NCBI GenBank assembly: GCA_016946835.1
Contig: JACVTC010000026.1
Location: forward strand, 145,001 to 180,000
Length of the DNA: 35,000 nt
From: Neocallimastix lanati (nom. inval.)
Lineage: Eukaryota > Neocallimastigomycota > Neocallimastigomycetes > Neocallimastigales > Neocallimastigaceae
Reading direction: 5' to 3'
The translations under genes were made by a program, and so were the position numbers. Below the pieces are notes generated by a model, which was given only the letters and a program-made list of their open reading frames with translations, did no database searches and was not told where the DNA came from. Shown piece by piece: positions 1 through 13,242 of the stretch. Numbering within the stretch: position 1 is the first letter of the stretch; every line of letters begins with the position of its first letter.

Positions 1-1088
1 ATTTCATTCTCTTTGTAGGCATATATCGCATCTGGCATACCAACTAAAGGTGGATTATCCATATCAGCATAATCTGTATCCAATAAAGAGTTAGGATCAT
101 GATCCTTCTTCGATTTACTTTTATTATTACTCTTCTTCTTACTACTGCCACTATCATTTTCTATATTTACTTCACTTGAATCTGGAGAATTATCGGGTAT
201 ACTAGAAGAGGTATGTAAGGATGAAGAAAAAATGGGTTTAGTATTAGTTGGTTTTGTTGATGCTATATTTAATGTTGTCTTGGAAGGAATATAAGAATTA
301 GAAGTAATAGTAGTGGTGGTAGTAGTAGTAGTAGTAGTAGTATTAGAGGAAGAAGATGAAATATAAGAAGAAGAAGAAGTAGAAGTAGAAGTAGAAGCAA
401 TTGGATTAACAATTTTATTAGTAAATTCTACTGATGATTCTAAGGAATCTTTCTTTATATTTTTATCATTATCAGGAATAGTATCAATTTGGAATGTTGA
501 ATTTTGATTTTGATTTTGATTTTGATTTTGATTATTCATATTCATTTCTTTATTATAAATATCTTCTTCTGGGTTATAGAAGGATAGTGATTCATCATTA
601 CCGTTTGCACCACGGCTAGAAGATTTCTTTAATCGAATATTTTTTGAACGTTTTAAATAAATGGAACCAACAGTGCCATTATTATTTCTTTGGAAAGCAC
701 TAAAAGTTTTATTTCTATTAATATGAACTTGATCAACCACAGGATCACCATTTTCTGAAGTACTGTCAGGAGTAATAACTCTTGCACTTTCTGCAAACGA
801 CTTAGTTCTCCTAATACTTAATCTACGACCAAATTGTTCATTTGGATTATTATCAATCCATTTTTTAAATTCTTGAGGATGAAGTTCTGGATGAAGATAG
901 GAAGGTACCCAAAAAAGATGAGCTAAATCATTTGTTTGAATGGTAACACCAGAAATATTAACTAAATGGGTGACAGGCTTCGTTGGATCATCTGATGGAC
1001 ATGTAATAATTTTTGGTGAAAGATGTTTAGAATCCATGGCTGGTAAAGTATATCGTTTATTTATAGCCGATTTTTTGATTGGTGATAG

Positions 1089-1126
<38 letters not shown>

Positions 1127-2822
1127 TTTTGTTATTGTTGTCATTATTTTCATTATTTTTATCATCTTCATTAAATTTAATATGATTCTCATTCCGGTTT
1201 TTAATTTTATTTTTTAATCCATCGGATGCAAAGTAACTTAATGATGAATTACTCTTGACAATAAAAGAATGTTCATTAAATGGTTGAACATAATCATTAA
1301 TTTCCAGAGTATCTTGTGAATAACTATCCTTATTATCATTATTTTCATTATCGTTTTCAACAGATTTATTTTGAGTAATATCTTTTATATTAGAGCCATC
1401 ATGATCATTCCATTCATTGAATCCACTTAATTTTTTATTATCTTCTTCTTTTTGAGTATTATCATCATCAGGGGTTTTGATTTCTTGTTGTTTTTCTTCT
1501 TCTGATATTTTTTCCATTAAAGAAGTATCCTTTAATTTTATATTATTTTTAACAATTCCTTCCGATTCTGAACCTGATCCACTTGAAGAAAAACGACCAT
1601 AATAATTATTTTTATAATAATTTGACCATAAATCTTTAAGTTGAGTATCCATATATTCTTCACTTTCAGTTTTAATTAATACCTTTGGATTTTGAGATTT
1701 AGTTAATAATAAGTCTTCATTGGATGGATTTATATTCTTTTCTTTTTCTTCTTTTTCTTCTTTTTCTTTATTTTCCTTTATAATCGAATTTTCTAATTTT
1801 TCTGTAGTATTTCCATCAAACGTTTTTTCACCATTCTCTATTCCCTTATCCTCTTTTTTCAATTTATTATTACTATTGCTATCACTATTATTATTTGTAG
1901 TAGTAGTAGTTGTTGTTGTTGCTGTTTCTGGTGTTGCTGCAGAAGTAGTAATAGTATTATTTACTTTCAGAGTTGATTCATGATTACCTTCAATGGATGG
2001 TTCATTATTTAAAACTACTTCACCACCTTTTTCACTCTGACTTGAATCAGAAGAAGAATCTGATGATAACGAAAAATCTGCTCTTGAACTACTTAATTCA
2101 CATTCAGAATTTGACTTAGATATATCACTGTAGGATGAATCTAAATCTGTAGATGTACTCGTCATATCATCATTTTTAATTGAATTTGTTTTTGATGATG
2201 TTGGAGTAATATCAGAGGATGTACGTTTTATATTTTTTTCATTACTTGCTATGTTAGGAAGAGATCTTGATAACGTAAAATTCTCAAAATACTCCTTTTT
2301 TAATAATTTTATATCAACATGAGAAGAACTTCCTCTGAGAGGAACAGGAATATGTTTACGTTTAGTAGAAGCAGCAATACTTTTAACAACACCATTAGGT
2401 TTTGGTGAATCATCAGGAGGAGGTGGATGAGAAGAACTTCTTGGTGGAATTGGTGGTAAAAGAAGTTGATTTTTTCTTTCTCTTTTTAAAGTTCTTTCCC
2501 TTTCTTCCTCTTTTTCTTTTTTCTCTTGAATTTCACGTAATTTACGTTCTCTTGCACTTAAACGTTTATTTTTTGTGGTTTCAAAGTAATTGAACTTATC
2601 AATATTACTACTATTATTACCTGGCGTCGAAGTAATTAATTTTTGCGCATTTCCATTTCCATTGGGTTCAATAAAATTTTTTACTATCCCTTTTGTAATC
2701 TTTTTTTGTATTTTCTGTGAAAAAGAGGCTAATAAATTTTTCTTTCTACTGCGTCTTGAAGAATTATCTTCTTCCAAAAAGCTATATTTCGGTATATTTG
2801 AAGAAGACGAAGTACTTGTCAT
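1..2822 (-). CDS. Large Ser/Asn-rich protein with HLFWVP motif (3' end outside window)
   Basis: One reading frame stays open on the minus strand from an ATG at 2820-2822 to the left edge: 940 codons, no stop, no intron needed. I read every codon. The product is mostly disordered. Residues about 86-120 are a charged Arg/Glu/Lys stretch (SARERKLREIQEKKEKEEE), probably helical or coiled coil; residues about 120-140 are proline-rich (LPPIPPR, HPPPPDD). Long Ser/Thr/Glu/Asp regions follow, with a poly-Asn run near residues 566-577, Asn-Gln repeats near 762-772 and a poly-Thr run near 828-840. The one ordered-looking island is HLFWVPSYLHPELHPQEF at residues 635-652, followed by RRLS (666-669) and RRTKS (671-675), which fit basophilic kinase (PKA-like) sites. 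From memory, similar 'LFWVPA.LHPE..P.EF' segments occur in uncharacterised fungal proteins; I cannot name the family. The ATG is the first in frame and is preceded by an AT microsatellite. Function unknown. Confidence 0.85.
864..920 (-). other. HLFWVP...LHPE motif within the left gene
   Basis: Residues 635-653 of the left gene. The only stretch dense in Trp, Phe, His and Pro in an otherwise polar, low-complexity protein, so it is the best candidate for the conserved, folded or partner-binding part. Similarity to uncharacterised fungal proteins is from memory and untested. Confidence 0.4.
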
Positions 2823-4860
2823 CGTTTTTTTTATATATATATATATATATATTAAATTATTTATATAATTATTATTATTTTATTATTGAATATTATATAA
2901 ATTTTATATCACTCATTAATATTTTTTAAACTTTGATAGTAGTTATTGTTGTGTTTTATTGTATATATTATAATTAATTGTTATTTTTTTTTTTTTTTTT
3001 TTTTTTCTTTATTAAAAAAAAAATAAAAAAAAAAAAAATTTAAAATTGAATTTAAATTTAAAATAATTTCTTTTTTTTTTTTTTTTTTTTTTTACTTTAT
3101 TTTATTATTTGTTGTTATTGTAAAGATTAATATATATATATATTATTTTTTTTCTTTTTTGAGTTACGATTATTATAAATTATTTTGTTTTTTTTTTCTG
3201 TTTTTTATTCTCTTTGTTTGATAACAATAGTAATCGACTTGATAATATGCAATTAATTTTTTTTCTTATCTTTTTATTTTATTTAGGAATTTTTATTTTA
3301 AGAAAAAAAAAAAAAGTAATTTATATTAAAATTTTGGTTAATTTATAAAAGTTTTTATTAATTACTTTTATTAAATTAAATTCTTTATTATTTATTACTA
3401 TTGTTTTTTTTTTTTTTTTTTTTTGTTTGTTTGTTTGTTTGTTTGTTTTTTTATTTGTTTTTTCTTTAATAAAACTTTTTTATTCCTTTCTTCTTGATTT
3501 TTTAATCATATATGATACGTATAACCTTTCGTTTATTATTTCATTCAGTTTTCAGCTTTTATTATTATTATTTTTATTTAAAATTTTATTCAATACAGTT
3601 TCATTATTAAAATATATACTAAATATCAAAAATAATAAATTTGTAAATAAAAATAGTTGTTTTTTTTTATATATATATTAATTAATAAAAATTTACGAAA
3701 ATATAATTTCTAAATAATAAATTTTTAATTTATATAACTTACTTTTTTTTTTTTTTTTGTTATTTGTTACAATGTAATATACAAATTGAAGACCTTGTAT
3801 ATTAAATATAATATATAAAAAATAAAAATTATACATATAAATATATTATTAATTATATTTTTTTAATATTAAAAAAATAAAAATATAAAAACTTTCAAGT
3901 ACTTCAATAATTATAATTTTAATTACTTTATATAAAGTACATAGAAATCAATTTTACAAAGATATTTAATTATTATTAAAATATTAATTATATATAATAT
4001 TGATTTTATTCTTTTTTTTTTATTTTTATTATATTATTATATTATTACTATTTTTATTATTATTATCTTACTTTTATTTTCATTTTTTATTTTGAAAAAT
4101 TTACTTTATTTTATTTTATTTTCTTTATTTTTTTTTTTTTTTTTTTTTTTATTTTTTTTTTTCTTTATTTTTTTTTTTTTTTATTTTATTTTATTTTTTG
4201 GGAAATATTTTTTATATAAAATTTTATTCTATAATTTTTTTTATATTATTTCATTATATTTCATTATATATAATTTTATAATAAACAAAATACGAAAAAA
4301 ATTTTTTTTTTTTTTAGTAATTTTCCTTTCAATAAAAGTAAAAATTATGTGTGAATTTTAATTTATTAGTTTTCTCTATCTATTATACTATTTAACTAAT
4401 AGTTATTTAATTTTAATATAAATTTATATTGTTATTATATTGAACTATATATCGATATATTAATTGAAAAATTATGATATATTAATAATCTAATCTTTAT
4501 AATAAATAATTAAATAAATAATTAATTAAATAAATAAACAATTAACTAATTAAATAAATAAATAATTATTAATAATTCATAAATGATTTTATAAAATAAA
4601 AATAAAAAAAAATATTTTTATATTTCTTATGATTTATAATTATGATTAAATTAGTAGATAAAAAAAAAATTTATTTATTTATTTATTTATTTATTTAGTT
4701 ATTTATTTATTTATTTATATTAAATTTATTCTCTACATTATTAATAACAATTATATTTTATTATTACTATTACTTTATTATTATAACTATTACAATTGTT
4801 TTTAGTTATTAATTTCTTATTACAAAAAGGATTTGTATCATTATGCTACTATTTTATTGT
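2823..4860. other. Gene-free AT-rich region upstream of the left gene
   Basis: Presumed 5' flank of the minus-strand gene starting at 2822. An alternating TA tract lies at about 2832-2852, just before the start codon. Beyond it are poly-T and poly-A runs (about 2982-3006, 3070-3092, 3405-3424), a (TTTG)n run at about 3422-3446, mixed poly-T at 4124-4190 and (TTTA)n at about 4670-4716. Open frames here are poly-Phe/Leu/Tyr translations of T-rich DNA, not genes. Confidence 0.7.
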
Positions 4861-4864
4861 TAAT

Positions 4865-5062
4865 TATAATTTCTTTTCTTAAATTTAAAATCTTTTTCTT
4901 ATAATTTCTTTTTTTTAAAAAAATTTAAAATCTTTTTCTTATAATTTCTTTTTTTAAAAAAAAATTTAAAATCTTTTTTGGTTATAATTTCCTTTTTTAA
5001 TAAAAAAAAAATTAAAATCTTATTTGGATATAAATTTGTTTTTTAAATTTAAAATCTTTTTT
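4865..5062. repeat. Imperfect minisatellite, ~40-50 bp unit, about 5 copies
   Basis: The unit AAATTTAAAATCTTTTTCTT plus TATAATTTC and a T/A run recurs at about 4881, 4921, 4964, 5011 and 5045. Copies differ mainly in homopolymer length and diverge toward the right end. No coding capacity. Confidence 0.75.
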
Positions 5063-6774
5063 AAATATTTTTTTTAAAATGTATATAAATTTTTCCAGAT
5101 TTTTAAATAAAATTTAACACTTTACAATAAAAAAAAATAATTTATATATATATAACTAATATTATTTATTACCTTTATTTTGCTCATAAAATATAATATT
5201 ATTGCCAGCTAAAATTTTATTTTAATAAAAAAAAAAACAAGCTGAAATAATTATAAAATGTTATAAAATGAAATATAAATGTACATGAATTTCTACATTT
5301 GTTAACTAAAATTAAAATATATATATATATTTTTTTATTACGTTTTATAATAGATAATTTATATTTTCTTTTTCTATTAATATATAAATAAATAAGGAAA
5401 AATAAGAAGTAATAAATAAATTATATTTTATTAAAAAGTTTTCATATAGTATTTCTTGAATTTTTTGTTTTATAATATTAAAAATTATTATTTTAATCAA
5501 TAAAATTTAAAAATGGATGAACAATTAATTTCAAAATCTAATCTTTCAAAATATTTTATATTAATATATATATATGTATTTAAAGTATATAAAATTATTC
5601 TATATTCTCTCTATATATCTATTTTTTTTTTTTTTTATTTTGTTTTTGTTTGTTTTTGTTTTTATTGATAAATTAAAGGGTAATAAGTGGCAAAATTAAA
5701 TAATATAAAAATATACAATACATAAAAATAGATAAAAATATAAAATTTTAAATAAAAAGGAAAAAAAGAAAAAAAGGAAAAATAAAAAGGAAAAAAGATA
5801 TATATAACAATAATAATAATAATAATAATAATAACTATGGTTTAAAGAATTTATAACTTTAATTTATTTATTATAAACATATAAATAAAAATATATATTT
5901 ATTATATTGGATATATATATAAATATATATTTGAATTTTATATATATTGATTTATCTATTTATCTGTATATTTAATTTTTATTAATATATAATTTAGATT
6001 TTATTTATTTATTTATTTATTTAAATAATTAGATAGTTATTTATTTATTTATTTATTTATTTAGATAGATAGATAGTTATTTATTTAATAATTTATTTAG
6101 TTATTTAGTTATTTAGTTATTTAGTTATTTAGTTATTTATTTGAATACTTAGATAATTAGTTACATAGTTATTTATTAATTTAGTTAGTTAATTAGTCAG
6201 TTATGTAATGAAGTTAGTAGATTAATAAACTGTAAATACAAAGAAGTTAATATATTACTAAACTATAAAAAGTTTTTTTTATTTTCATTACAGTTTTTAT
6301 AATTATATGAATTTAAATTTTTCAAATAAATATAGATTTAGATACTAATTTTATAATAAATTTACTCCATCCATATAAAATAAATTATTTTAATAATTAA
6401 AATTTTCCTTTCTATTACTTAAAAAAAAAAATACAGATATTAATAATTCTAATTAATACTATATAATCTTTAAAAAAAAAAAAAAAAAAAAAAAAAGCAA
6501 TCTATCTGTCTATAAATATAGCAACATGTCTTAATAATAGGTTATTTTCAATTTTTAAAAATCTCTAATCATTATTATAGGTATAGAAAAAGAATGATAT
6601 ATAATGATATATCTAATAATAAATAATATAATTATAATTAAATAATCTGCATAAAATTAAATCTAGATTATTAATATTTCATAATTTTAATTATGATTAT
6701 AATTAATTTTTTATTATAATTATTTTTTTATTATAATTATTTTTTTATTATAATTATTATAATTATATTTTTAT
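5063..6774. other. Gene-free AT-rich region with short microsatellites
   Basis: Holds (AAT)n at about 5811-5834, (TTTA)n blocks at about 6003-6062, a TTAG/TTAT-type run at about 6090-6140 and a poly-A run near 6471-6496. I see no open frame with coding-like composition on either strand. Confidence 0.6.
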
Positions 6775-7640
6775 TATTTATTATTTTTTATTTATTATTT
6801 TTTATTTATTACTTATTATTTATTATTAATTATTTATTTATTATTTATTATTTATTATTTATTATTTATTATTTATTATTTATTATTTATTATTTATTAT
6901 TATTTATTATTTATTATTTATTATTTATTATTTATTATTTATTATTTATTATTTATTATTTATTATTTATTATTTATTATTTATTTATTATTGATTATTG
7001 ATTATTGATTATTTATTATTTATTATTTATTATTTATTAATTACTATTTATTATTTATTATTTATTATTTATTATTTATTATTTATTATTTATTATTTAT
7101 CATTTATTATTTATTAATAAATACTCTTTTTTATTATTTATTATTTATTATTTATTATTTATTATTTATTATTTATTATTTATTATTTATTATTTATTAT
7201 TTATTATTTATTATTTATTATTTATAATTTATTATTTAAAATTTATTATTTATTTATTTATTATTTAGTAATTATTAATAAATACTCTTTTATTATTATT
7301 TATCATTTATTATTTATTAATAAATACTCTTTTTTATTATTTATTATTTATTATTTATTATTTATTATTTATTATTTATTATTTATTATTTATTATTTAT
7401 TATTTATTATTTATTATTTATTATTTATTATTTATTATTTATTATTTATTATTTATTATTTATTATTTATAATTTTTATAATTTATTATTTATTATTTAT
7501 TATTTATTATTTATTATTTATTATTTATTATTTATTATTTATTATTTATTATTTATTATTTATTATTTATTATTTATTATTTATTATTTATTATTTATTA
7601 TTTATTATTTATAATTTTTATAATTTATTATTTATTTATT
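6775..7640. repeat. Heptamer satellite (TTATTTA)n, block 1
   Basis: Nearly 870 bp of 7-bp period TTATTTA with point variants and occasional 4-bp or 3-bp slips. An interruption reading TTAATAAATACTCTTTT recurs near 7112, 7277 and 7317, so the array also amplifies in longer segments. Stop-free frames through it are artefacts of the seven-base period. Confidence 0.9.
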
Positions 7641-8594
7641 ATTTTAATTATTCTATAATATTATAATTTATTTATTCATATTATCTAATAGAAATATATT
7701 TTATTGTAGTCAAAAGTTAATGAATTCATGGTTACATTAATTTTTAAATTTAAAAAAAAAAAAAAAAATTTATTTTAATTTTAAATAATTAATAATTAAT
7801 AATTAACAATAAATTGAATAATATAATAAATAATATAATTTCATTCTGTATAGTTCATATAAATAATTGAATAGAAATTAAATTTATATACAAGTCAAGT
7901 ACAATCACTAATATATTAGCTATTTCATTAATTTTAATTTAATTTTGATTAAATATCCGAACTTAAAACTTTTTTTTAAATTTTTGTGTTTTTTTTTTTA
8001 TTTTGTCAAAATTTTTATTTTTTTATTTTGTAAAATAAAAAAAAAAACTGTAAACTAATTGAATCTTTCATTTATATATAAAAATATATTGATTAATATA
8101 TTGATTAAATGGAATATTTCATATTATTTAATTTATTTAATTTAATTACAATAAATTTTAATATATTAATTAATATATATAATATTTTTTATTTAAAATT
8201 AAATAATAAAAAAAAAAGTAAAAAAGAAAACAAAAAAAATCAAATTTTTTTTAAAAAAAAAAAAAGACTTTAAATAAGTTACTTTAAACGTTTACATTAG
8301 AAAAAAATAAAAAAGATATAAAATAAAGAAGATAAAAAATAAATAAATGTAAATATAAATAATATATAAATAATAATTTTTTTAAATTTCTTTACATAAA
8401 TATATTTTTTCTTATTAATTATTGCGCAATTAAATAAAAAAAAAAAGAAGATTAATCCTAAATTTAAAAAATAAAATAAAATAAAAAATTTGAAGATAAT
8501 TACAGAATAACTATTAAATAAAATAACGAACTCAATTTTATTTATATAATCTATGTCTTATATAAAAATATTGAGGCTATAATTTATTTATTAT
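7641..8594. other. Gene-free spacer between the two heptamer arrays
   Basis: Slightly more complex AT-rich DNA containing poly-A runs, for example near 7752-7768 and 8259-8265, and no recognisable gene. It may be the unique sequence separating two expansions of the same repeat. Confidence 0.5.
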
Positions 8595-9440
8595 ATATCA
8601 TTTATTTATTTATTTATTATTTATAATTTATTATTTATTATTTATTTTTTACTATATATTTTTTATTATGTATTATATATTATATATTATATATTATATA
8701 TTATATATTATATATTATATGTTATATATTATATATTATTTAATTATTTATTATTTATTATTTATTATTTATTATTTATTATTTATTATTTATTATTTAT
8801 TATTTATTATTTATTATTTATTATTTATTATTTATTATTTATTATTTATTATTTATTATTTATTATTTATTATTTATTATTTATTATTTATTATTTATTA
8901 TTTATTATTTATTATTTATTATTTATTATTTATTATTTATTATTTATTATTTATTATTTATTAGTTATTATTTATTATTTATTATTTATTATTTATTAGT
9001 TATTATTTATTATTTATTATTTATTATTCATTATTCATTATTTATTATTTATTTTTTATTATTATTTATTATTTATTATTTATTATTTATTATTTATTAT
9101 TTATTTATTATTTATTATTTATTATTTATTATTTATTATTTATTATTTATTATTCATTATTCATTATTCATTATTCATTATTTATTATTTATTATTTATT
9201 TTTTTATTATTTATTATTTATTATTTATTATTTTTTTATTATTTATTATTTATTATTTATTTTTTTATTATTTATTATTTATTATTTATTATTTTTTTAT
9301 TATTTATTATTTATTATTTATTATTTATTATTTATTATTTATTATTTATTATTTATTATTTATTATTTATTATTTATTATTTATTATTTATTATTTATTA
9401 TTTATTATTAATTATTTAATTATTTAATTATTTAATTATT
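8595..9440. repeat. Heptamer satellite (TTATTTA)n, block 2
   Basis: Second block of the same 7-bp unit, about 850 bp. It opens with a TATAT-rich stretch (about 8667-8730) and holds local variants such as ATTCATT (about 9027-9040 and 9152-9180) and TTTTTTATT (about 9049-9300). A 98-codon open frame at 8668-8964 is a pure repeat translation and is not a gene. Confidence 0.9.
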
Positions 9441-9716
9441 TGTTATTTATTATTAAATATAAATCTTTTTTTTTTAATAAAAAAATTCATTAAAATTTAT
9501 TTATTAATACATAATATCAAATTTATCAAAAAAAAATAAAGATTGTATTTGATAATTTTAAAGAAACTAAATTTAATTAGTTATATTTTAATGAGAGAAA
9601 GAGGGAAAAAAAATGCAAATTAATAATATTTTTATAGTTGTGGTTGTTATCAGATATATTCAAGCTACTCATTATTATTTTTTATTTTACTTTATTGATT
9701 CAAAAAAAAAAAAAAA

Positions 9717-9780
9717 TAAATAAAATAAAATAAAATAAAATAAAATAAAATAAAATAAAATAAAATAAAATAAAATAAAA
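9717..9780. repeat. (TAAAA)n microsatellite
   Basis: About twelve uninterrupted TAAAA pentamers, the same unit as the much larger array at 24745-25526. Confidence 0.85.
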
Positions 9781-10194
9781 GATAATAATAAATAATAAAA
9801 AATACAAATATATAATTTAATTCCTTTAGGTTAAACATATTGCTAAAATTTATATCTTTAATAAAAAAGATTTAAATTAAAGTCTTATTAAAGATATAAA
9901 TATTTAAATAAAAAAGAATATATATGTTTTTTTTAACTGTTATCAATATTTTAATATTTTTTTTCATTTTTGGTTAATACAATATATATATACTTTTTAA
10001 TTTTTTATCCAAATATTTAACATAAAGTATTTATTGGATATGAATGATGATTAAATCAAATAGTAAAAATTTATTATGATAATAAGCAGTTATCCCTCCC
10101 ATTATTCAAGATTTAATTAATATATAAAAAGTATTAAATTTATCATTAATAAAAATTTAATTAGTTCATCTATGAAATTTTTTTTTTTTTTTTT

Positions 10195-10388
10195 ATTTTA
10201 CATTTTTATATTATATATTTATAATATATTTATTTTTAAAGTTTTATTTTTTTTTTTTATTTTACATTTTTATATTATATATTTATAATATATTTATTTT
10301 TAAAGTTTTATTTTTTTTTTTTTATTTTACATTTTTATATTATATATTTATAATATATTTATTTTTAAAGTTTTATTTTTTTTTTTTT
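10195..10388. repeat. Three tandem copies of a 64-65 bp unit
   Basis: Copies start at 10195, 10259 and 10324 and are almost identical (core ATTTTACATTTTTATATTAT continuing to TTTTTAAAGTTTTA), differing mainly in T-run length. Each contains the self-complementary stretch TATTATATATTTATAATATA. The near-identity implies recent duplication. Confidence 0.9.
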
Positions 10389-10701
10389 TTTTTTTTTTTT
10401 TTGCTCTACTAAATATTATATTTCAAAAAAAAAAAAAAAAAAAAAAAAAACTTTAAATAATAACTTTTTTTTTTAAATAATGAAATGTACTGATGAAATA
10501 TTCTATATTGTTTGAAAGGTTAACTTTTAATTTTTTTTTTTTTTTTTGCCTTTTTGTGTTTTTGTGTTTTTTATTTTTACTTTATTGTTTCGAAAATAAA
10601 TTTTATTTATTTAATCTTTTCTCTTTCTCCATATTTCTACTCATATGAATTTTTGAATTTTTGACATGATTTTTTTAAAAGGTTACTACAATATTTACTT
10701 T

Positions 10702-10736
<35 letters not shown>

Positions 10737-11497
10737 TGTTAATGAAAAACACCATTATAAGTGAATTTATTAATTAAGCAAAATATTATTTGTTTATAGG
10801 AAAATAGAAATTAATTGTCTTTGAATGAAAAATAATACATATAAATAAAATATATATATATATAAATATTTAATATTAAATATTAGTTTAATTATATATA
10901 TTATTTATCTTTGTGTAGAGAGACATATTATGCATGTATATATTAATTTTATATTACTAAAATTATTAAACTATTATTATTAGTATAACTATTATTATTA
11001 TTTTCTACTATTATTATTATTGTTATTACTATTATCATTATTTATCATATTGATTTTTTAATTTATCTCGTTTCAAAAAAAAAAAAAAAAAAAAAAAAAT
11101 TTAAACTATAGTTAAAATCTAATACTATTTATCTATTAAAATCTTTTAAATGAAAAATATTATAAAAAAAAAAAAAGTATTAATATACATATTATATACA
11201 TATAGAATAAAAATAAAAAAAAAAAAAGGGTTGATATATAAAGATTTTTTAGATTACAGAGTTGAATGAAAATACTTTTTTTTTTTTTTTTTTATAAAAT
11301 ATCATTTACAAAAAAAGTATTAAAATATCTAATTAAAAAAAAGAAATAAAAATAAAAGAAATAAAAAAAAAGAGTAATAAATAAAAATTAATTGGCAATA
11401 TTTACTAAGGTGTCTATTAATATTTTTATTATTATTATTAATTTTTTTTTTATTTATCTTGCTTACAAGCTTGCTTGATTACTTTATTGTTTATTAG

Positions 11498-11544
11498 CCA
11501 ATCTTAATGATTTAGGGTTAGGTAATACACAAATTGAAGAATGA
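11498..11544 (+). pseudogene. Orphan coding-like fragment (possible terminal exon remnant)
   Basis: After an acceptor-like TTTATTAG at 11490-11497, the sequence reads AAT CTT AAT GAT TTA GGG and on to a TGA at 11542-11544, giving NLNDLGLGNTQIEE. The composition is far less A/T-skewed than the surroundings and looks coding. I find no matching upstream exon except a weak candidate ending in GGTGTC near 11420. It may be a gene relict or chance. Confidence 0.2.
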
Positions 11545-11611
11545 AAAAAGATCAATGGAAAGGATTATCAAAATTTTTTGAAAAAAAATTTTTTTTACTG
11601 TTTTATATTAT

Positions 11612-11648
<37 letters not shown>

Positions 11649-11649
<1 letters not shown>

Positions 11650-11721
11650 ATAAATATAGAATTAAGAATTAATAATAACTTTTTTTTTTGATAGATATAG
11701 AATTAAGAATTAATAATAACT
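11649..11721. repeat. Two direct copies of a 32-bp segment
   Basis: GATAAATATAGAATTAAGAA plus TTAATAATAACT at 11649-11680 recurs with one substitution at 11690-11721, separated by a T run. Confidence 0.85.
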
Positions 11722-11866
11722 TATATATATATATATTTATTTATTTATTTATTTTTTTTTTTAAATTCTAAAAAAAAAAAATTAATATAATTAAAAAGTT
11801 TTGATATTAAATTAAAAAAACATTTAAAAAATTTTATATTGATTTAGGAATTAAATTAATAATATC

Positions 11867-11898
<32 letters not shown>

Positions 11899-12443
11899 TA
11901 TTTAGTAAGATAAAATAAAAATATTTATGTACACGTTTGAAGATAACAATATATATATATATTTTTCTTTATTGATTTTTTTTTTTATTTTATTTTATGT
12001 TTATTTTTATTTTATTTTTCTATGGTAAAGATATTAAATTTTATAATAATAATTAATAAATTATAAATTATATATCGATATAGGTGTGTATGATTTCTTA
12101 TTTTGTATTGTTCGTAACATTTTCATGTTAACAGATAAAAAAAAAAAAAAAAAAAATTAAAATAATATTTACAATTATATGTGAATAAAAAAAAAATTTA
12201 AAATAATATAAAAGTACTACATTTTATTAATGTATATAGGAAATAATATATTTTATTTATCTATATAATAGTGTATATATAATGATAATTCTGCTAAATC
12301 TATAATAATAATATGTGTAAATAATTTTTATTGTATAAATAGTAAAAAGTAAAAAAATAAAATAAAATAAAATACTATTTTGTAAATTTGAGGTATTTTT
12401 TTTTTTTTTTTGTTTTGTTTTTATGTTTTTTTATTTATTATGA

Positions 12444-12998
12444 TTATTCAAAATCTTCCTTGTAAGCATCATAACATAGATTAGTCTTTCTAGCTCTGAA
12501 ATCCTATATATTAAAATAACAAATAAAAGAATATATAAATTAATATATTATTATATCAAAAAAAATATATATATATATTATATATATATTTACATGTTTT
12601 CCTTTAAACTTTGACATTTCTGATAGAATTCTAGATCATTATTAAAAAATAAAATATAATAAAAAATAAAATATAATAAAAAAAAAAAAAAAAAATAAAA
12701 AAAATAAAAATAAAATCGATCAGAATAAAATAAAATATAAACATTAATAAATGATAATTTTTATAGAATCAAATTTATTTTATTCTATTTTATTTTATTT
12801 TTTTTTTTCTATTTATCTTTTTTTTGTTAAATTCTTACGTAATTAAATCTTTTGGTTTAACCCATAACTCATTGTGATTCAGTAAATTTTGATGTTTAAA
12901 GGGTGGTAAATGTTGACTGAGATTAAAATCTTCAAATAATACTATTTCGAATTTTTATTGTTTAAAAAAAAAAAAAAAAATTAATAATAAAGTAATAA

Positions 12999-13073
<75 letters not shown>

Positions 13074-13208
13074 AATTTTGTATAATATTTAATAATCTTC
13101 AATTATTGTTAATATTATTATTATAATTAAAGAATTCCATACTATTATATATATATATATATATAATAGTATTTCATTTTATCATTATTTAATAAATAGA
13201 TAAATAAA

Positions 13209-13242
<34 letters not shown>

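Larger units (their letters stand above)
10389..12443. other. Gene-free region downstream of the SPATA17-like gene
   Basis: Lies 3' of the minus-strand gene ending at 12444. It contains poly-A and poly-T runs, a duplicated segment at 11649-11721 and a somewhat more complex patch at about 11390-11580. An AATAAA on the minus strand at about 12433-12438 could be a polyadenylation signal, but such hexamers are frequent by chance here. Confidence 0.5.

Noticed and set aside
940-2868. Several plus-strand frames of 60-90 codons
   Set aside because: Antisense to the 940-codon minus-strand gene; poly-Leu, poly-Val and poly-Phe from Asn, Thr and Lys/Glu codons read backward, some without an ATG.
4092-4361. 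89-codon Phe-rich frame
   Set aside because: Translation of poly-T runs; no start context, no domain, no coding composition.
8668-8964. 98-codon Tyr/Leu/Ile periodic frame
   Set aside because: A 7-bp repeat without stops gives a 7-residue periodic artefact.
11512-11522. Telomere-like TTAGGGTTAGG
   Set aside because: Fewer than two repeats, inside a stretch that may be coding; not evidence of a telomere or a fusion.
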